Assembly: GCF_012847335.1 (NCBI RefSeq)
Contig: NZ_JABBDX010000006.1
Span: 89,353 to 153,352 of the forward strand
Reading direction: 5' to 3'
From: Psychrobacter sp. MF31
Lineage (GTDB): Bacteria; Pseudomonadota; Gammaproteobacteria; Pseudomonadales; Moraxellaceae
Length of the DNA stretch: 64,000 nt
This document shows, in pieces, positions 1 through 8,517 of this stretch. Position numbers and translations under genes: made by a program. The first letter of the stretch is position 1. Each line of letters starts with the position of its first letter. The notes under the pieces are model-generated. The model saw only the letters and a program-made list of their open reading frames with translations. It ran no database searches and had not been told where the DNA came from.

Positions 1-1
1 A

Positions 2-247
2 GAGAAAATGATAGCTGGTTATAATACTCAGATTGATATAATAGAAAAAAATTTCAAAGGAATCATAAGTAAAAGTAAAAAAAGTAAAATTATTAGGAAA
101 TTTAAAATTAAAAAGAAAATTGTATTAGGTTTAGATAGAATCGGAATGTTAAAGGTGCTACTTAAATTAAGATATGATAAATTTCAAGAATCTGATTTAG
201 ATTATTACAATGAACATTTGAATATTATTTATAGATCGAGGTCGTAA
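2..247 (+). CDS. 3' end of an unrecognised gene in the glycan locus (partial)
   Basis: An open frame runs in from the left edge and stops at 245-247. The first ATG inside the window (8-10) need not be the true start, since the frame is open upstream of it. About 80 residues are visible; they are lysine- and isoleucine-rich and strongly AT-biased. No catalytic motif can be seen. Its place two bases before a glycosyltransferase suggests the C-terminal tail of a glycosyltransferase or another glycan-assembly protein, but this is inference from context only. The AT-rich codon use contrasts with the genes from 4.4 kb onward and fits the variable core of a capsule or O-antigen locus. Confidence 0.5.
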   Translation, partial: EKMIAGYNTQIDIIEKNFKGIISKSKKSKIIRKFKIKKKIVLGLDRIGMLKVLLKLRYDKFQESDLDYYNEHLNIIYRSRS

Positions 248-249
248 AT

Positions 250-1377
250 ATGCGAGTTGTAATCATTGGCACCATAGCTTCAAGTCTTTACGGCTTCCGC
301 TTGGATTTAATTAATGAATTAATTGCCAAAGGTCATCAAGTTTTCGCTTTTACCTGTGAGTATTCAGCAGATGATCTTAATAAAATCAAAGCATTAGACG
401 CTACTCCTGTGACTTATCAGCTAGAGAGAGGCGGTCTCAATCCTTTGGCGGATATGAAGGCAACTTATGCTTTAGCAAAAAAGATCAAAGATATCGCGCC
501 TGATATTGTCTTTTCTTATTTTGCAAAGCCTGTAATTTTTGGGACGCTAGCCGCTAAATTGGCAAAAGTACCAAAAGTTATTGGCATGCTTGAGGGACTC
601 GGATATAGTTTTACGGAGCAGCCAGAAGGGATCGCTAAAAAGACAGCGATGATCAAGGCTGCACAAGTTTTATTATATAAAGTTGCTTTACCGCAACTAG
701 ATACTTTGATATTTTTAAACCCTGATGACCCAAAAGATCTATTAGATAAATATCATATTAAAGTAAACCAGGTTAAAATTTTAGGCGGTATTGGGCTAAA
801 TTTAGAAAACTATTCATATTCTGATCAGTTTCCTAATTGTCCTACGTTCATTTTTATCGCAAGGCTATTGGCAGAAAAAGGCATTCATGATTATCTTGCC
901 GCTGCAAAGATCGTGCAAAAGCAGTATCCTGATGCAAAGTTTACTGTGCTCGGTAGTATTGATAAGGAAGCTCAAGGCGCTTTAACTGAAGATGAACTGC
1001 AAAATGTAATTTCTAGCGGGATTATTACTTATCCGGGTCACGTTGATAATGTGGCGGATTGGATAGCAGATTCAAGCGTTTTTGTGCTGCCTTCTTATTA
1101 CCGCGAAGGCGTTCCTCGCAGTACCCAAGAGGCAATGGCGATAGGGCGACCGATTATTACAACCGATGTTCCTGGATGCCGCGAGACGGTCGTTGATGGT
1201 GAAAATGGTTTTTTGGTCGCAAAATGGAATCCACAAGCCATAGCGGATAAGATGATTTATTTTATCGAAAACCCTGAACAAATCCAAAAGATGGGGGAGG
1301 TCAGTTATCAAATGGCGCAGGACAAGTTTGATGCCAGAAAGGTAAATGCGCGCTTATTAGCGATTATGGGAGTCTAA
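250..1377 (+). CDS. Glycosyltransferase family 4 (GT-B fold), capsule/glycan assembly
   Basis: The 375-residue protein has the normal length for a GT4 retaining glycosyltransferase that adds a sugar from a nucleotide donor to a lipid-linked glycan on the cytoplasmic side. The N-terminal Rossmann half opens with MRVVIIGT and a glycine-rich Y-G-F loop. The C-terminal half has the donor-site R-L-L-x-E-K-G segment near residue 205 and the E-x7-E pattern (about E286 and E294, in the EGVPRSTQEA stretch) followed by P-I-I-T-T-D-V-P-G-C. A GAGG ribosome site lies about 8 bases before the ATG. The next gene, a sugar-phosphate transferase, starts one base after its stop, so the two were one operon. The sugar specificity cannot be read from sequence. 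Confidence 0.88.
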   Translation: MRVVIIGTIASSLYGFRLDLINELIAKGHQVFAFTCEYSADDLNKIKALDATPVTYQLERGGLNPLADMKATYALAKKIKDIAPDIVFSYFAKPVIFGTLAAKLAKVPKVIGMLEGLGYSFTEQPEGIAKKTAMIKAAQVLLYKVALPQLDTLIFLNPDDPKDLLDKYHIKVNQVKILGGIGLNLENYSYSDQFPNCPTFIFIARLLAEKGIHDYLAAAKIVQKQYPDAKFTVLGSIDKEAQGALTEDELQNVISSGIITYPGHVDNVADWIADSSVFVLPSYYREGVPRSTQEAMAIGRPIITTDVPGCRETVVDGENGFLVAKWNPQAIADKMIYFIENPEQIQKMGEVSYQMAQDKFDARKVNARLLAIMGV

Positions 1378-1378
1378 T

Positions 1379-1753
1379 ATGAGTATCAAGCGCCTTTTTG
1401 ACATTACCGCCGCTTCAGCTGCCTTGGTGGCTTTAGCTCCTGTTTATGCCATCACCGCTCATAAGGTCAAAAAAAATCTTGGCTCGCCAGTGCTATTTCG
1501 GCAGACACGTCCAGGCTTAAATGGTAAGCCTTTTGAGATGATTAAGTTTCGTACCATGCGTGATGCGGTAGATAATGAGGGCAATCCGCTTCCTAATAGT
1601 GAGCGCTTGACACCATTTGGTCAGATGCTGCGTAGCTCAAGCTTAGATGAGTTGCCAGAGCTGATTAACGTACTCAAGGGCGATATGAGCCTTGTAGGAC
1701 CAAGACCGCTATTGATGGAATATCTGTCTGATTTTAAAGAAGAGGAGATATAG
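1379..1753 (+). pseudogene. Truncated initiating sugar-phosphate transferase (PglC/WcaJ C-domain type)
   Basis: This is the first 120 or so residues of a bacterial sugar-phosphate transferase, the enzyme that starts a glycan by moving a sugar-1-phosphate to undecaprenyl phosphate. It has the MSIKRLFD membrane entry, the FRTM segment, the catalytic DE pair (D90-E91) in SSLDELPEL, and [10 protein letters not shown]. After MEYL the match stops and the frame ends in an unrelated S-D-F-K-E-E-E-I tail. Family members run to about 200 residues and continue with a GWAQVNGRN-like segment, present in the intact paralogue at 3840-4463. A decayed IS630-type element follows 57 bases later. It is probably inactive, as the conserved C-terminal third is missing. 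Confidence 0.85.
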
Positions 1754-1810
1754 TCTATTCAGATAAATCCGATACAATACTTTTAACAATCTCAAATCTT
1801 GAAATAAACC

Positions 1811-2186
1811 ATGATCTATTCAATTGACTTTCGCGAGCAAGTACTGCGTAGCATTAAGAACGGTATGACCATTCGAGATACCGTCTCATTTTATGCCCTT
1901 AGTAGCAGCAACATTCACAGCTGGCATCAAAACCTAACGCCTAGAATTATTCTCAATAAAGTTTCCACTAAAATAACCGACACCCGACGACGCCTTGTTT
2001 GAAAATGCTAAAAGATATTCTAATGCTTATAACTATGAAAGAGCTCGTCGCTTAAAGTATAGCAGTAAAGGCATTTTTAATGCATTAAAGCGTTTCAAGA
2101 TTAGCAAAAAAAAGAAATTAGATCATCCAAGCGACTGTTCGATAAAAAGAGGTGAATTTAGTATCAGGAGACTGTGCTTAGAATAA
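1811..2186 (+). pseudogene. IS630-type transposase remnant, N-terminal part only, frameshifted
   Basis: The first frame starts M-I-Y-S-I-D-F-R and has the helix-turn-helix pattern typical of the N-terminus of IS630/Tc1-type transposases. It runs out of frame near 1980. The match continues one frame over with an A-L-F-E-N-A-K-R-Y start and a Y-N-Y-E-R-A-R-R-L then A-L-K-R-F-K-I-S pattern, the second DNA-binding half of such transposases. The break lies in a short imperfect repeat (ACCGAC, ACCCGAC, GAC at about 1978-1993), consistent with a small duplication. The catalytic DDE domain is absent. This is a dead fragment marking an old insertion or deletion between the truncated sugar transferase and the AT-rich cassette. 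Terminal repeats were not identified. Confidence 0.75.
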
Positions 2187-2339
2187 TTATGCATTATCCC
2201 TTATTAAGCTTTATGTTCAAGTTCTTTTAATAGTAACGTAGACAAAATTCAGCTTTAATGGTATATCTATTTATGAAAAAGTGGTAAATAATAATTTCAC
2301 TCTTTTGTACTGTATATTTTAAATATAGGAGTTAATAAC

Positions 2340-3122
2340 ATGTTCAAAACTATTTTAATTGATCCAAAAAATCCAGACCAAGGATGTCAAGATTTTTTAT
2401 CAATCTGGAAAGATAATGAAACTAAAGTAGTTGTTTTAAACCCGATTTCTGATTTATCTAACGTTAAAGACTTTTATGAATCACTATTTCCGCAGTTAGG
2501 TACAGTAGCTGCTTTAGCAGAAGATGCTACAATTGACGATAGGGCATCGCAGCGTACAGGCGAAGTATGGATGGAAATTCGCTATGATCCAAAGATTCAG
2601 AATGCATACCGTCATTCTTCAGAAGCACAACCTTTACATACTGACGGTAGTTACATACCTAATTTTCCTAATTCAAGTTTGCTATGCTGCGTAGCTAATT
2701 CAGGTCAAGGTGGTGAAACTATCTTTATAAATGGTATAGATGTAGTTAATGCATTAAGAGTAGAAGCACCAGAATTATTATCATATCTGACTAATAATGT
2801 CGTTCCTCATACCCGTTCAGGCGATAGTAGATTTGATAAAATTATTGATAGAGTAGGAGGTATTTGGAAGGTAAACTGGAACTATTACTGTATAGCTGAA
2901 AATGTTGAACCAGAAGCTAAACAGGTCTCAGAAAGATTTCATGAGTTTTTGAAGACAAGCCCAACTATCTTATCGAAAACATTGGCTGTCAAACTAAAGC
3001 CAGGTCAAGCAATATTGTGGAAGGATAACGAAGTCCTTCATGGTAGAAACTCTTTTTCTGCAAATATGGAAAATGAAAGATTTATATGGAAGTGTGCTTT
3101 TGATGTGGGTAATTTTTCGTGA
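2340..3122 (+). CDS. TauD/TfdA-type Fe(II)/2-oxoglutarate-dependent dioxygenase
   Basis: This 260-residue protein has the facial triad of non-haem Fe(II)/2-oxoglutarate oxygenases: H100-x-D102 in PLHTDGSY and the distal H234 in VLHGRNSF. R247, in NERFIWK, sits where the family binds 2-oxoglutarate. It should therefore hydroxylate or otherwise oxidise a small molecule or sugar in the cytoplasm. Its substrate is unknown. The location between glycan genes and the GTGA overlap with the next reading frame suggest it tailors a sugar nucleotide or glycan precursor. A GGAG ribosome site (about 2327) supports the start. Base composition is clearly more AT-rich than the genes from 4.4 kb onward, so recent acquisition is likely. 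Confidence 0.8.
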   Translation: MFKTILIDPKNPDQGCQDFLSIWKDNETKVVVLNPISDLSNVKDFYESLFPQLGTVAALAEDATIDDRASQRTGEVWMEIRYDPKIQNAYRHSSEAQPLHTDGSYIPNFPNSSLLCCVANSGQGGETIFINGIDVVNALRVEAPELLSYLTNNVVPHTRSGDSRFDKIIDRVGGIWKVNWNYYCIAENVEPEAKQVSERFHEFLKTSPTILSKTLAVKLKPGQAILWKDNEVLHGRNSFSANMENERFIWKCAFDVGNFS

Positions 3123-3859
3123 GTCCGATTATTTTTGGTTCTATGAGAATGACTCAAGATAAAGGTGATAAAGAGTACTGGGCGAATCTTCTTATTGCTT
3201 CTTATCATGCAGGTATAGACACTATACATTCATCTGTAGAGTATGAAACTTACCCTATTTTATTGAGTGTACTCAAACTCGTTGCTAAGCTAGATAGCAC
3301 TGTTGCTTTTAAACATATTGTAAAATTAGCAGAACCTCATTTTTCTAATTCTAGTTATAGCTCTGATAGGTTGGAAGGAAAAATTCAACAATACCTTGAT
3401 GATCTTGGGGTTAATCAATTAGAGTCAGTCCAATGGATGTGGCGTAGTAGTTTACCTGATGATCACAGAATTATAAGTTTCGTTAAACAATACAAGCAAA
3501 TCAGTGATGATATAAAGACTCTAAAACAAGATGGCTTAATAAAGTCTGCTTACTGTTTCCCTTATTCAGTAGCTTTTATGGAAAAAGCTCTAGAACTTAA
3601 TATTTTTGATGGCTTTTGTGTATACAGAAATCCTTTAGAACTAGATTACGATGACATATTGAAAAAGTGCAAAGATGACACTGTGATCAGTATCAGACCA
3701 TTTTTCTCTAGTAAAGAACTTATCGAAAATAAAAGTCCTATAGAACTGCTTAATTATAATTTTTTGGAACCAGCGATAAAAAGCTCTATTTTGTCTTTAT
3801 CTTCTCTACCTCAACTTAACGAAATTAAGGATTTTTTAGATGCTAAAAAGAATTTTTGA
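3119..3859 (+). CDS. Aldo/keto-reductase-like protein with degenerate catalytic tetrad
   Basis: The 246 residues follow the aldo/keto reductase barrel pattern: I-I-F-G-S-M-R at the start, G-I-D-T-I-H-S-S-V-E-Y near residue 32, V-A-F-K near 62, and V-Q-W-M-W near 104. Measured against the usual D-Y-K-H tetrad, Tyr42 and Lys65 are kept, the Asp is replaced by His37 and the His by Met107. Family members are often 270-330 residues, so this one is short. A GTG start overlaps the dioxygenase stop (GTGA) and its 3' end overlaps the next gene by 20 bases, so translation of the three is coupled. It may be a divergent reductase or a non-redox barrel acting with the dioxygenase. Function is unassigned. 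Confidence 0.6.
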   Translation: MSPIIFGSMRMTQDKGDKEYWANLLIASYHAGIDTIHSSVEYETYPILLSVLKLVAKLDSTVAFKHIVKLAEPHFSNSSYSSDRLEGKIQQYLDDLGVNQLESVQWMWRSSLPDDHRIISFVKQYKQISDDIKTLKQDGLIKSAYCFPYSVAFMEKALELNIFDGFCVYRNPLELDYDDILKKCKDDTVISIRPFFSSKELIENKSPIELLNYNFLEPAIKSSILSLSSLPQLNEIKDFLDAKKNF

Positions 3860-4463
3860 TCTCATACTTGTACTGGGTACACTTCCAATATGGTCTTGTA
3901 TACTTATAGTAGCTTTGTTTATTACATGGATCGACTTAAAGTCATTTCCTCTGTTTTTTCAAAAAAGAGGTGGTAAAGATGGTAAAGTAATTACGATCTA
4001 TAAATTAAAAACCATGACAGATGAACGAAATGAAAATGGAGATTTACTTGAAGATAAAGACCGTATTACTAAAATAGGGAGTTTATTTAGAAAGCTAAGT
4101 ATCGATGAACTACCAAGTTTGGTCAATATTATCAAAGGCGATATGAGTTTAGTAGGTCCAAGACCATTTCTTGCTGAGTATTTAACTTTATATAGTGATG
4201 AACAAAAACGACGTCACAAACTTCTTCCAGGTCTCACAGGTTGGGCACAAGTCAATGGTCGTAACGCGATCAGTTGGGATGAAAAGTTTGCATTGGACAC
4301 GTGGTATGTGGACAATCAGTCATTTTGGCTAGATATCAAGATTCTATTAAAAACGGTTAAAAAAGTCGTGATTAAAGACGGCATTAGTGCCGATGGCGAG
4401 GCGACGATGAGTAAATTTGCAGGAAATGATTTACAAATCTTGCAAGATATAGGAGTGTCATGA
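3840..4463 (+). CDS. Initiating sugar-phosphate transferase (PglC/ItrB type), intact
   Basis: This 207-residue monotopic membrane enzyme is expected to transfer a diacetamido-trideoxyhexose (or related) 1-phosphate to undecaprenyl phosphate, the first step of glycan assembly. It has the N-terminal hydrophobic re-entrant helix (residues 5-30), the D89-E90 catalytic pair in [18 protein letters not shown], and the GWAQVNGRN segment near 134. It begins inside the preceding gene and overlaps the acetyltransferase by ATGA. The first two thirds of the gene are AT-rich while the last 200 bases match the richer composition of the genes downstream, suggesting a recombination mosaic. It probably replaces the truncated copy at 1379. 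Confidence 0.88.
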   Translation: MLKRIFDLILVLGTLPIWSCILIVALFITWIDLKSFPLFFQKRGGKDGKVITIYKLKTMTDERNENGDLLEDKDRITKIGSLFRKLSIDELPSLVNIIKGDMSLVGPRPFLAEYLTLYSDEQKRRHKLLPGLTGWAQVNGRNAISWDEKFALDTWYVDNQSFWLDIKILLKTVKKVVIKDGISADGEATMSKFAGNDLQILQDIGVS

Positions 4464-5116
4464 GCAGCTTATTTGCCGTTTATGGCGCGTCCGGTTGTGG
4501 TCGCAGTTTAATGCCGATTGCTGCAAGTCAAGTGAAGCGAACTGCGCCTGACGCAAAACTGGTATTTATCGATGATGGGCTGACGTCAGAATCGGAAGTC
4601 AACGGTTATCCTGCGATGAATTATGATAGCTTTAAGTGTATTCCTGCATCGCAAAAATCGGTGCTCATTGCAATTGCTAATGGCAGCATCCGGCAGAAAA
4701 TTGCTGAAGCATTGATTGCTGATAAGATTGCACTTTGGCACGTTCAAGATGACTCAACCATTATTATGGATGGGGTGAACATTGCTGAAGGTTCAGCATT
4801 AAGCCCGTTTGTGACCATTGGCGCAAACGTAACCATTGGTAAGTGCTTCCACGCCAATTTATACAGCTATGTTGAGCATGATTGCGTGATCGGCGATTTT
4901 GTGACGTTTGCCCCGCGGGTAAGTTGCAATGGCAATATCCACATTGAAGACCATGCTTATATTGGGGCAGGGGCTGTAATTAAACAAGGTTTGCCGGATA
5001 AGCCATTAGTGATTGGCAAGGGAGCGATTGTTGGTATGGGCGCAGTGGTGACCAAAGACGTTGCAGCAGGAGCGGTAGTTGTTGGCAATCCGGCAAGACT
5101 TTTAATAAAAGAGTAA
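4460..5116 (+). CDS. PglD/NeuD-type sugar O/N-acetyltransferase (left-handed beta helix)
   Basis: The 218 residues match the PglD family, which acetylates the 4-amino group of UDP-4-amino-4,6-dideoxy sugars using acetyl-CoA. An N-terminal Rossmann-like domain ([14 protein letters not shown]) is followed by hexapeptide repeats from about residue 105 ([41 protein letters not shown]) and ends in GNPARL. The family's active-site histidine is present in Y-V-E-H-D-C-V-I. The ATGA overlap with the sugar transferase and the aminotransferase downstream give the order seen in QuiNAc4NAc/bacillosamine routes. The matching 4,6-dehydratase is not in this window. Confidence 0.88.
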   Translation: MSSLFAVYGASGCGRSLMPIAASQVKRTAPDAKLVFIDDGLTSESEVNGYPAMNYDSFKCIPASQKSVLIAIANGSIRQKIAEALIADKIALWHVQDDSTIIMDGVNIAEGSALSPFVTIGANVTIGKCFHANLYSYVEHDCVIGDFVTFAPRVSCNGNIHIEDHAYIGAGAVIKQGLPDKPLVIGKGAIVGMGAVVTKDVAAGAVVVGNPARLLIKE

Positions 5117-5158
5117 GCACTCTTATTTTGATTCACAAAACATCATCGAGATTTATTT

Positions 5159-6370
5159 ATGCTCAATACCAAATTTTCACCGTGGCCAAGCTTTACTCAA
5201 GCCGAAGCTGACGCCGTAAGCCAAGTGCTGTTGTCTAATAAAGTCAATTATTGGACGGGCAATGAGTGCCGAAAGTTTGAAAAAGAGTTTGCCGATTGGG
5301 CAGACAGCCGATTTGCGATTGCGCTTGGTAACGGTACGCTGGCGCTTGATGTGGCGCTGCAAGCTTTGGACATTGGTGAAGGTGATGAAGTCATCGTGAC
5401 GCCGCGAACCTTTATTGCCAGTATTTCTTGTGTCGTGAACGCAGGGGCGACGCCCGTTTTTGCCGAGATTGACGAAGCAACGGGAAATATTACGCCCGAT
5501 ACTATCCGCGCGGTGATGACCGATAAGACCCGAGCAATTATTTGCGTTCATTTAGCAGGTTGGCCGTGTGATATGGATGGCATTATGGCACTTGCTGACG
5601 AGCATGATTTATTTGTCATTGAAGATTGTGCCCAAGCTCATGGCGCGCGCTATAAAAGCAAAAGCGTTGGCAGTATCGGTCATATTGGCGCTTGGAGCTT
5701 TTGCCAAGATAAAATCATGACCACAGGCGGTGAGGGCGGCATGGTCACCACCAATGATGAAGACCTTTGGCGAAAAATGTGGGCGTTTAAAGACCATGGC
5801 AAAAGCTATAAAGCCGTTTATGAGACCGAGCATCCGCCAGGCTACCGCTGGCTTCATGAAAGCTTTGGCACCAATTGGCGAATGATGGAAATGCAAGCAG
5901 TCATTGGTCGCATTCAGCTTGAGCAGATGAGCGATTGGACAGCAAAACGTACCAAGAACGCGCAAGCGATTTTAACCGCTTGCAAAACTTGGGAGGAAAA
6001 AGGTTATTTGTCGGTACCAACGCTTGAAACGTCAGCTGAGTTTGCCGATTGCACTCATGCTTATTATAAGCTTTACGTTTATGTCAATCCGGACAACTTG
6101 CCAGCAGATTGGTCACGCGACCGAATTATCAATGAAATAAACGCGCTTGGTGTGCCGTGTTATTCAGGGTCAGCTTCTGAAGTGTATTTAGAAAAAGCAT
6201 TTGATGGTACAGGATTGCGACCAAAAGCACGTCTACCGGTAGCAAAGCAGTTGGGTGAAACAAGCCTGATGTTTTTGGTTCATCCAACGCTAACAGAGAG
6301 TGAGATTGAAGCAACCATTCAAGCAATAAATACCGTGTTTAGCCAGATTGAAGCCGATTCAGCAGCGTAA
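5159..6370 (+). CDS. DegT/DnrJ/EryC1 sugar aminotransferase (PglE/QhbA-like)
   Basis: This 403-residue PLP enzyme is expected to aminate a UDP-4-keto-6-deoxy sugar using glutamate. The PLP-anchoring lysine is K185 in SFCQDKIMTTGGEGG, preceded by the cofactor-binding E-D-C-A-Q-A-H-G at about 155. F-G-T-N-W-R-M near 238 is typical of the family. The start ATG has only a weak ribosome site, but the N-terminal F-S-P-W-P-S-F-T is conserved in such enzymes. It follows the acetyltransferase by 42 bases. Together they make the N-acetylated amino sugar loaded by the upstream transferase. Composition matches the host chromosome. Confidence 0.9.
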   Translation: MLNTKFSPWPSFTQAEADAVSQVLLSNKVNYWTGNECRKFEKEFADWADSRFAIALGNGTLALDVALQALDIGEGDEVIVTPRTFIASISCVVNAGATPVFAEIDEATGNITPDTIRAVMTDKTRAIICVHLAGWPCDMDGIMALADEHDLFVIEDCAQAHGARYKSKSVGSIGHIGAWSFCQDKIMTTGGEGGMVTTNDEDLWRKMWAFKDHGKSYKAVYETEHPPGYRWLHESFGTNWRMMEMQAVIGRIQLEQMSDWTAKRTKNAQAILTACKTWEEKGYLSVPTLETSAEFADCTHAYYKLYVYVNPDNLPADWSRDRIINEINALGVPCYSGSASEVYLEKAFDGTGLRPKARLPVAKQLGETSLMFLVHPTLTESEIEATIQAINTVFSQIEADSAA

Positions 6371-6409
6371 CAATCGCTTGCTTTTATTAACTTATTAAAA
6401 GTGATGACT

Positions 6410-7840
6410 ATGTATAAACAAATCAGCTTATTGCTTGGCGTAGGACTGCTTTCAACGTTGGCAGGTGCGCAGAACTTATATATGAATGACATGAAGCTCA
6501 AGTCTGATTTAGATTGGCTGAATGCTCAAGGCGTTATCCAAATCAGTACCAGCACGTGGCCACTAACCAATAACGAAATCAAGCGCGCATTATCGACCGC
6601 AAATATTGCCAATCAGACCCAGCAGCAAGTCGTGACCTCGGTTCAATCGACGCTAAATAGCCAAGGTAAAGATGGCGTAATGGCAACTGTCGATGCTTAT
6701 GTTCAAACCGACCGAAAAGCCTTACCGCAAAATTTTGCTGATGACAAAACAGCAGGTCAAGAGGCAATATTTGGATTAGGGTTGAGCGAGCAGGACTGGG
6801 AGTTTAATCTTAAAGCTCGCGCTAAAAATGATGATTTGATTGATGACAGCACCGTTGATTTTGATGGCTCTTATTTGGCAGGGAAAGCGCTTAATCAGTG
6901 GTTGATTGCGGGTAAAATCCCGGCTTGGTGGGGACCAGGTCACGAAGGCAGTTTGATTCGGGGTGATGCGACGCGTCCGGTAACCGGATTTACCATGCAG
7001 CGTGATGAGCAAACCGCGCCGACCTCTAAATATTTGTCTTGGGTTGGACCTTGGCAATATCAGCTGTTTGCAGGTCAACTTGAGGATTATGAGTCAGCGC
7101 CAGATGCTAACCTATTTGGTATGCGTTTAACCGCCAGTCCTTGGCCGTGGCTTGAAGCTGGCGCATCGCGAACCTTTATTTGGGGCGGTGAAGGTCAGCC
7201 AAGAAGCTTATCGTCGTTTGTCGATGCCCTAACCGGACTTCGGGATAATGGGGATACGGGTAAAGACGACCCAGCCAACCAACTTGCCGGGTTTGATTTA
7301 AGATTAAATCTTGCACCGCTCACGCAAACTCCTGCTGGAATTTACGCCTCATATGCGGGAGAGGATGAAGCAGGTGGGCTGCCGTCCAAAAAAATGTATC
7401 TAGCGGGCGCAGATTACGCCTCACAAATCAATGATATGCCCTATCAGCTTTATGCTGAATATGCCGATACCCGAACCAATGGCAAGGTAAGTAATATCTC
7501 TTACACCCATTCGATTTATACCGATGGCTACTATCAGCAAGGTTATCCGTTAGGTCATCCACTTGGCGGTGACGCCGAAAGCGTTTCGGTTGGTGGTAAG
7601 CTTTGGGTCAGTCCTGAAGATTTTGTGACTGCAAAATTGCAATATGCTAAAGTGAATCAAGCTGATAATGATATTAACCAAGCCTTTCCAAAGACCGATA
7701 AGCTTAAAGTCGTTGATTTGACGTGGTCGCACCAATGGCAGCCGCAAGCGTTAATTAACACGCGTCTTTGGACGGTGGATTCGGATGTGAACTCGACCGA
7801 TATCGGTGCAGGCGTTGGTCTTGAATTAACTTACCGTTAA
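6410..7840 (+). CDS. Capsule assembly Wzi family outer-membrane protein
   Basis: About 476 residues with a cleavable signal peptide (Y-K-Q-I-S-L-L-L-G-V then L-A-G-A-Q-N) followed by N-D-M-K-L-K-S-D-L-D-W-L, a Wzi family hallmark, and a long beta-rich region with alternating aromatics and glycine (such as K-I-P-A-W-W-G-P-G-H). Wzi-type proteins are 18-strand beta barrels that help anchor surface polysaccharide. The start could also be GTG 6401 or ATG 6404; the ATG at 6410 gives the cleanest signal peptide. It closes the glycan locus and is followed by a strong terminator. This supports a capsule or surface-polysaccharide role for the upstream genes. Confidence 0.82.
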   Translation: MYKQISLLLGVGLLSTLAGAQNLYMNDMKLKSDLDWLNAQGVIQISTSTWPLTNNEIKRALSTANIANQTQQQVVTSVQSTLNSQGKDGVMATVDAYVQTDRKALPQNFADDKTAGQEAIFGLGLSEQDWEFNLKARAKNDDLIDDSTVDFDGSYLAGKALNQWLIAGKIPAWWGPGHEGSLIRGDATRPVTGFTMQRDEQTAPTSKYLSWVGPWQYQLFAGQLEDYESAPDANLFGMRLTASPWPWLEAGASRTFIWGGEGQPRSLSSFVDALTGLRDNGDTGKDDPANQLAGFDLRLNLAPLTQTPAGIYASYAGEDEAGGLPSKKMYLAGADYASQINDMPYQLYAEYADTRTNGKVSNISYTHSIYTDGYYQQGYPLGHPLGGDAESVSVGGKLWVSPEDFVTAKLQYAKVNQADNDINQAFPKTDKLKVVDLTWSHQWQPQALINTRLWTVDSDVNSTDIGAGVGLELTYR

Positions 7841-7864
7841 TATTAAATTTAAAACCACTATTTT

Positions 7865-7899
7865 AAAAAAGGCGCGTTGATAAAAACTGCGCCTTTTTT
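7865..7899. terminator. Bidirectional rho-independent terminator
   Basis: A GGCGC/GCGCC stem extended by six A-T pairs (7865-7875 with 7889-7899) encloses a 13-base loop. Runs of A and T flank it, so it can end both the Wzi gene transcript and the convergent trpS-scpA-scpB transcript. Confidence 0.85.
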
Positions 7900-7914
7900 A
7901 ATGATTAACCCTTT

Positions 7915-8502
7915 TCAATGATTAAACTGTGCTAAAGCCTGAATATCTGGAAGCTCTGGCAACTCATCTAAATGTCTAAGCCCAAACGCATCCAAAAATA
8001 GCGGCGTGGTATGCAGTAGCGCAGGGCGTCCAAGGGTGTCTTTAAAGCCCGCTTCTTTAATCCAGCCTTTATCAAACAGTTGCCGTAAGATTTGGCTTGA
8101 TAGGCTCACGCCGCGAATCTGCTCAATATCACCGCGAGTTACCGGCTGCTTATAAGCAATGACGCTTAAAGTTTCAAGCAAGGCCTGGCTTAAGCGTTCT
8201 TGGCGCTGCGGAAAAACGCGCTGAATGAGCGGGCTAAAGTTATCTGCAATTTGCAATCGGTAGCCGCTAGCGGTTTTATTCAGGGTTAAACTTCCTAAGC
8301 TTAACCGCTCTTGCAAGATGCTAAGCGCTTGCTCAAGTTGCAAGCTGGTTAATGACAGCTGCTTCTTTAAAAATAGCTCGGTTAACGGCGCATCCGAGGC
8401 GTGAAGAAGCGCTTCAATTTGCCGGCTTATCAGCTGAAGATTTTGCTGATTTTGCAAAAATGCTGAGGTTGTTTTGGGTATATTATTAGTATTTTCAGCC
8501 AT
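7915..8502 (-). CDS. scpB: Segregation and condensation protein B
   Basis: The 195-residue kleisin-partner protein belongs to the ScpB family of paired winged-helix proteins; with ScpA it bridges the SMC heads to compact and segregate chromosomes. The conserved ScpB core A-L-L-E-T-L-S-V-I-A-Y-K-Q-P-V-T-R then I-E-Q-I-R-G-V is present around residues 88-110, and L-G-R-P-A-L near 137. It lies 15 bases downstream of scpA, an order common in bacteria. The end (Q-F-N-H) stops just before the shared terminator. Confidence 0.93.
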   Translation of the reverse strand: MAENTNNIPKTTSAFLQNQQNLQLISRQIEALLHASDAPLTELFLKKQLSLTSLQLEQALSILQERLSLGSLTLNKTASGYRLQIADNFSPLIQRVFPQRQERLSQALLETLSVIAYKQPVTRGDIEQIRGVSLSSQILRQLFDKGWIKEAGFKDTLGRPALLHTTPLFLDAFGLRHLDELPELPDIQALAQFNH

Positions 8503-8517
8503 AGTTTAAAATAGTAA

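Noticed and set aside
1739-1810. Terminal inverted repeat for the IS630 fragment
   Set aside because: The bases between the truncated transferase and the transposase start have no matching inverted partner after 2186 that I could find, so no element boundaries are given.
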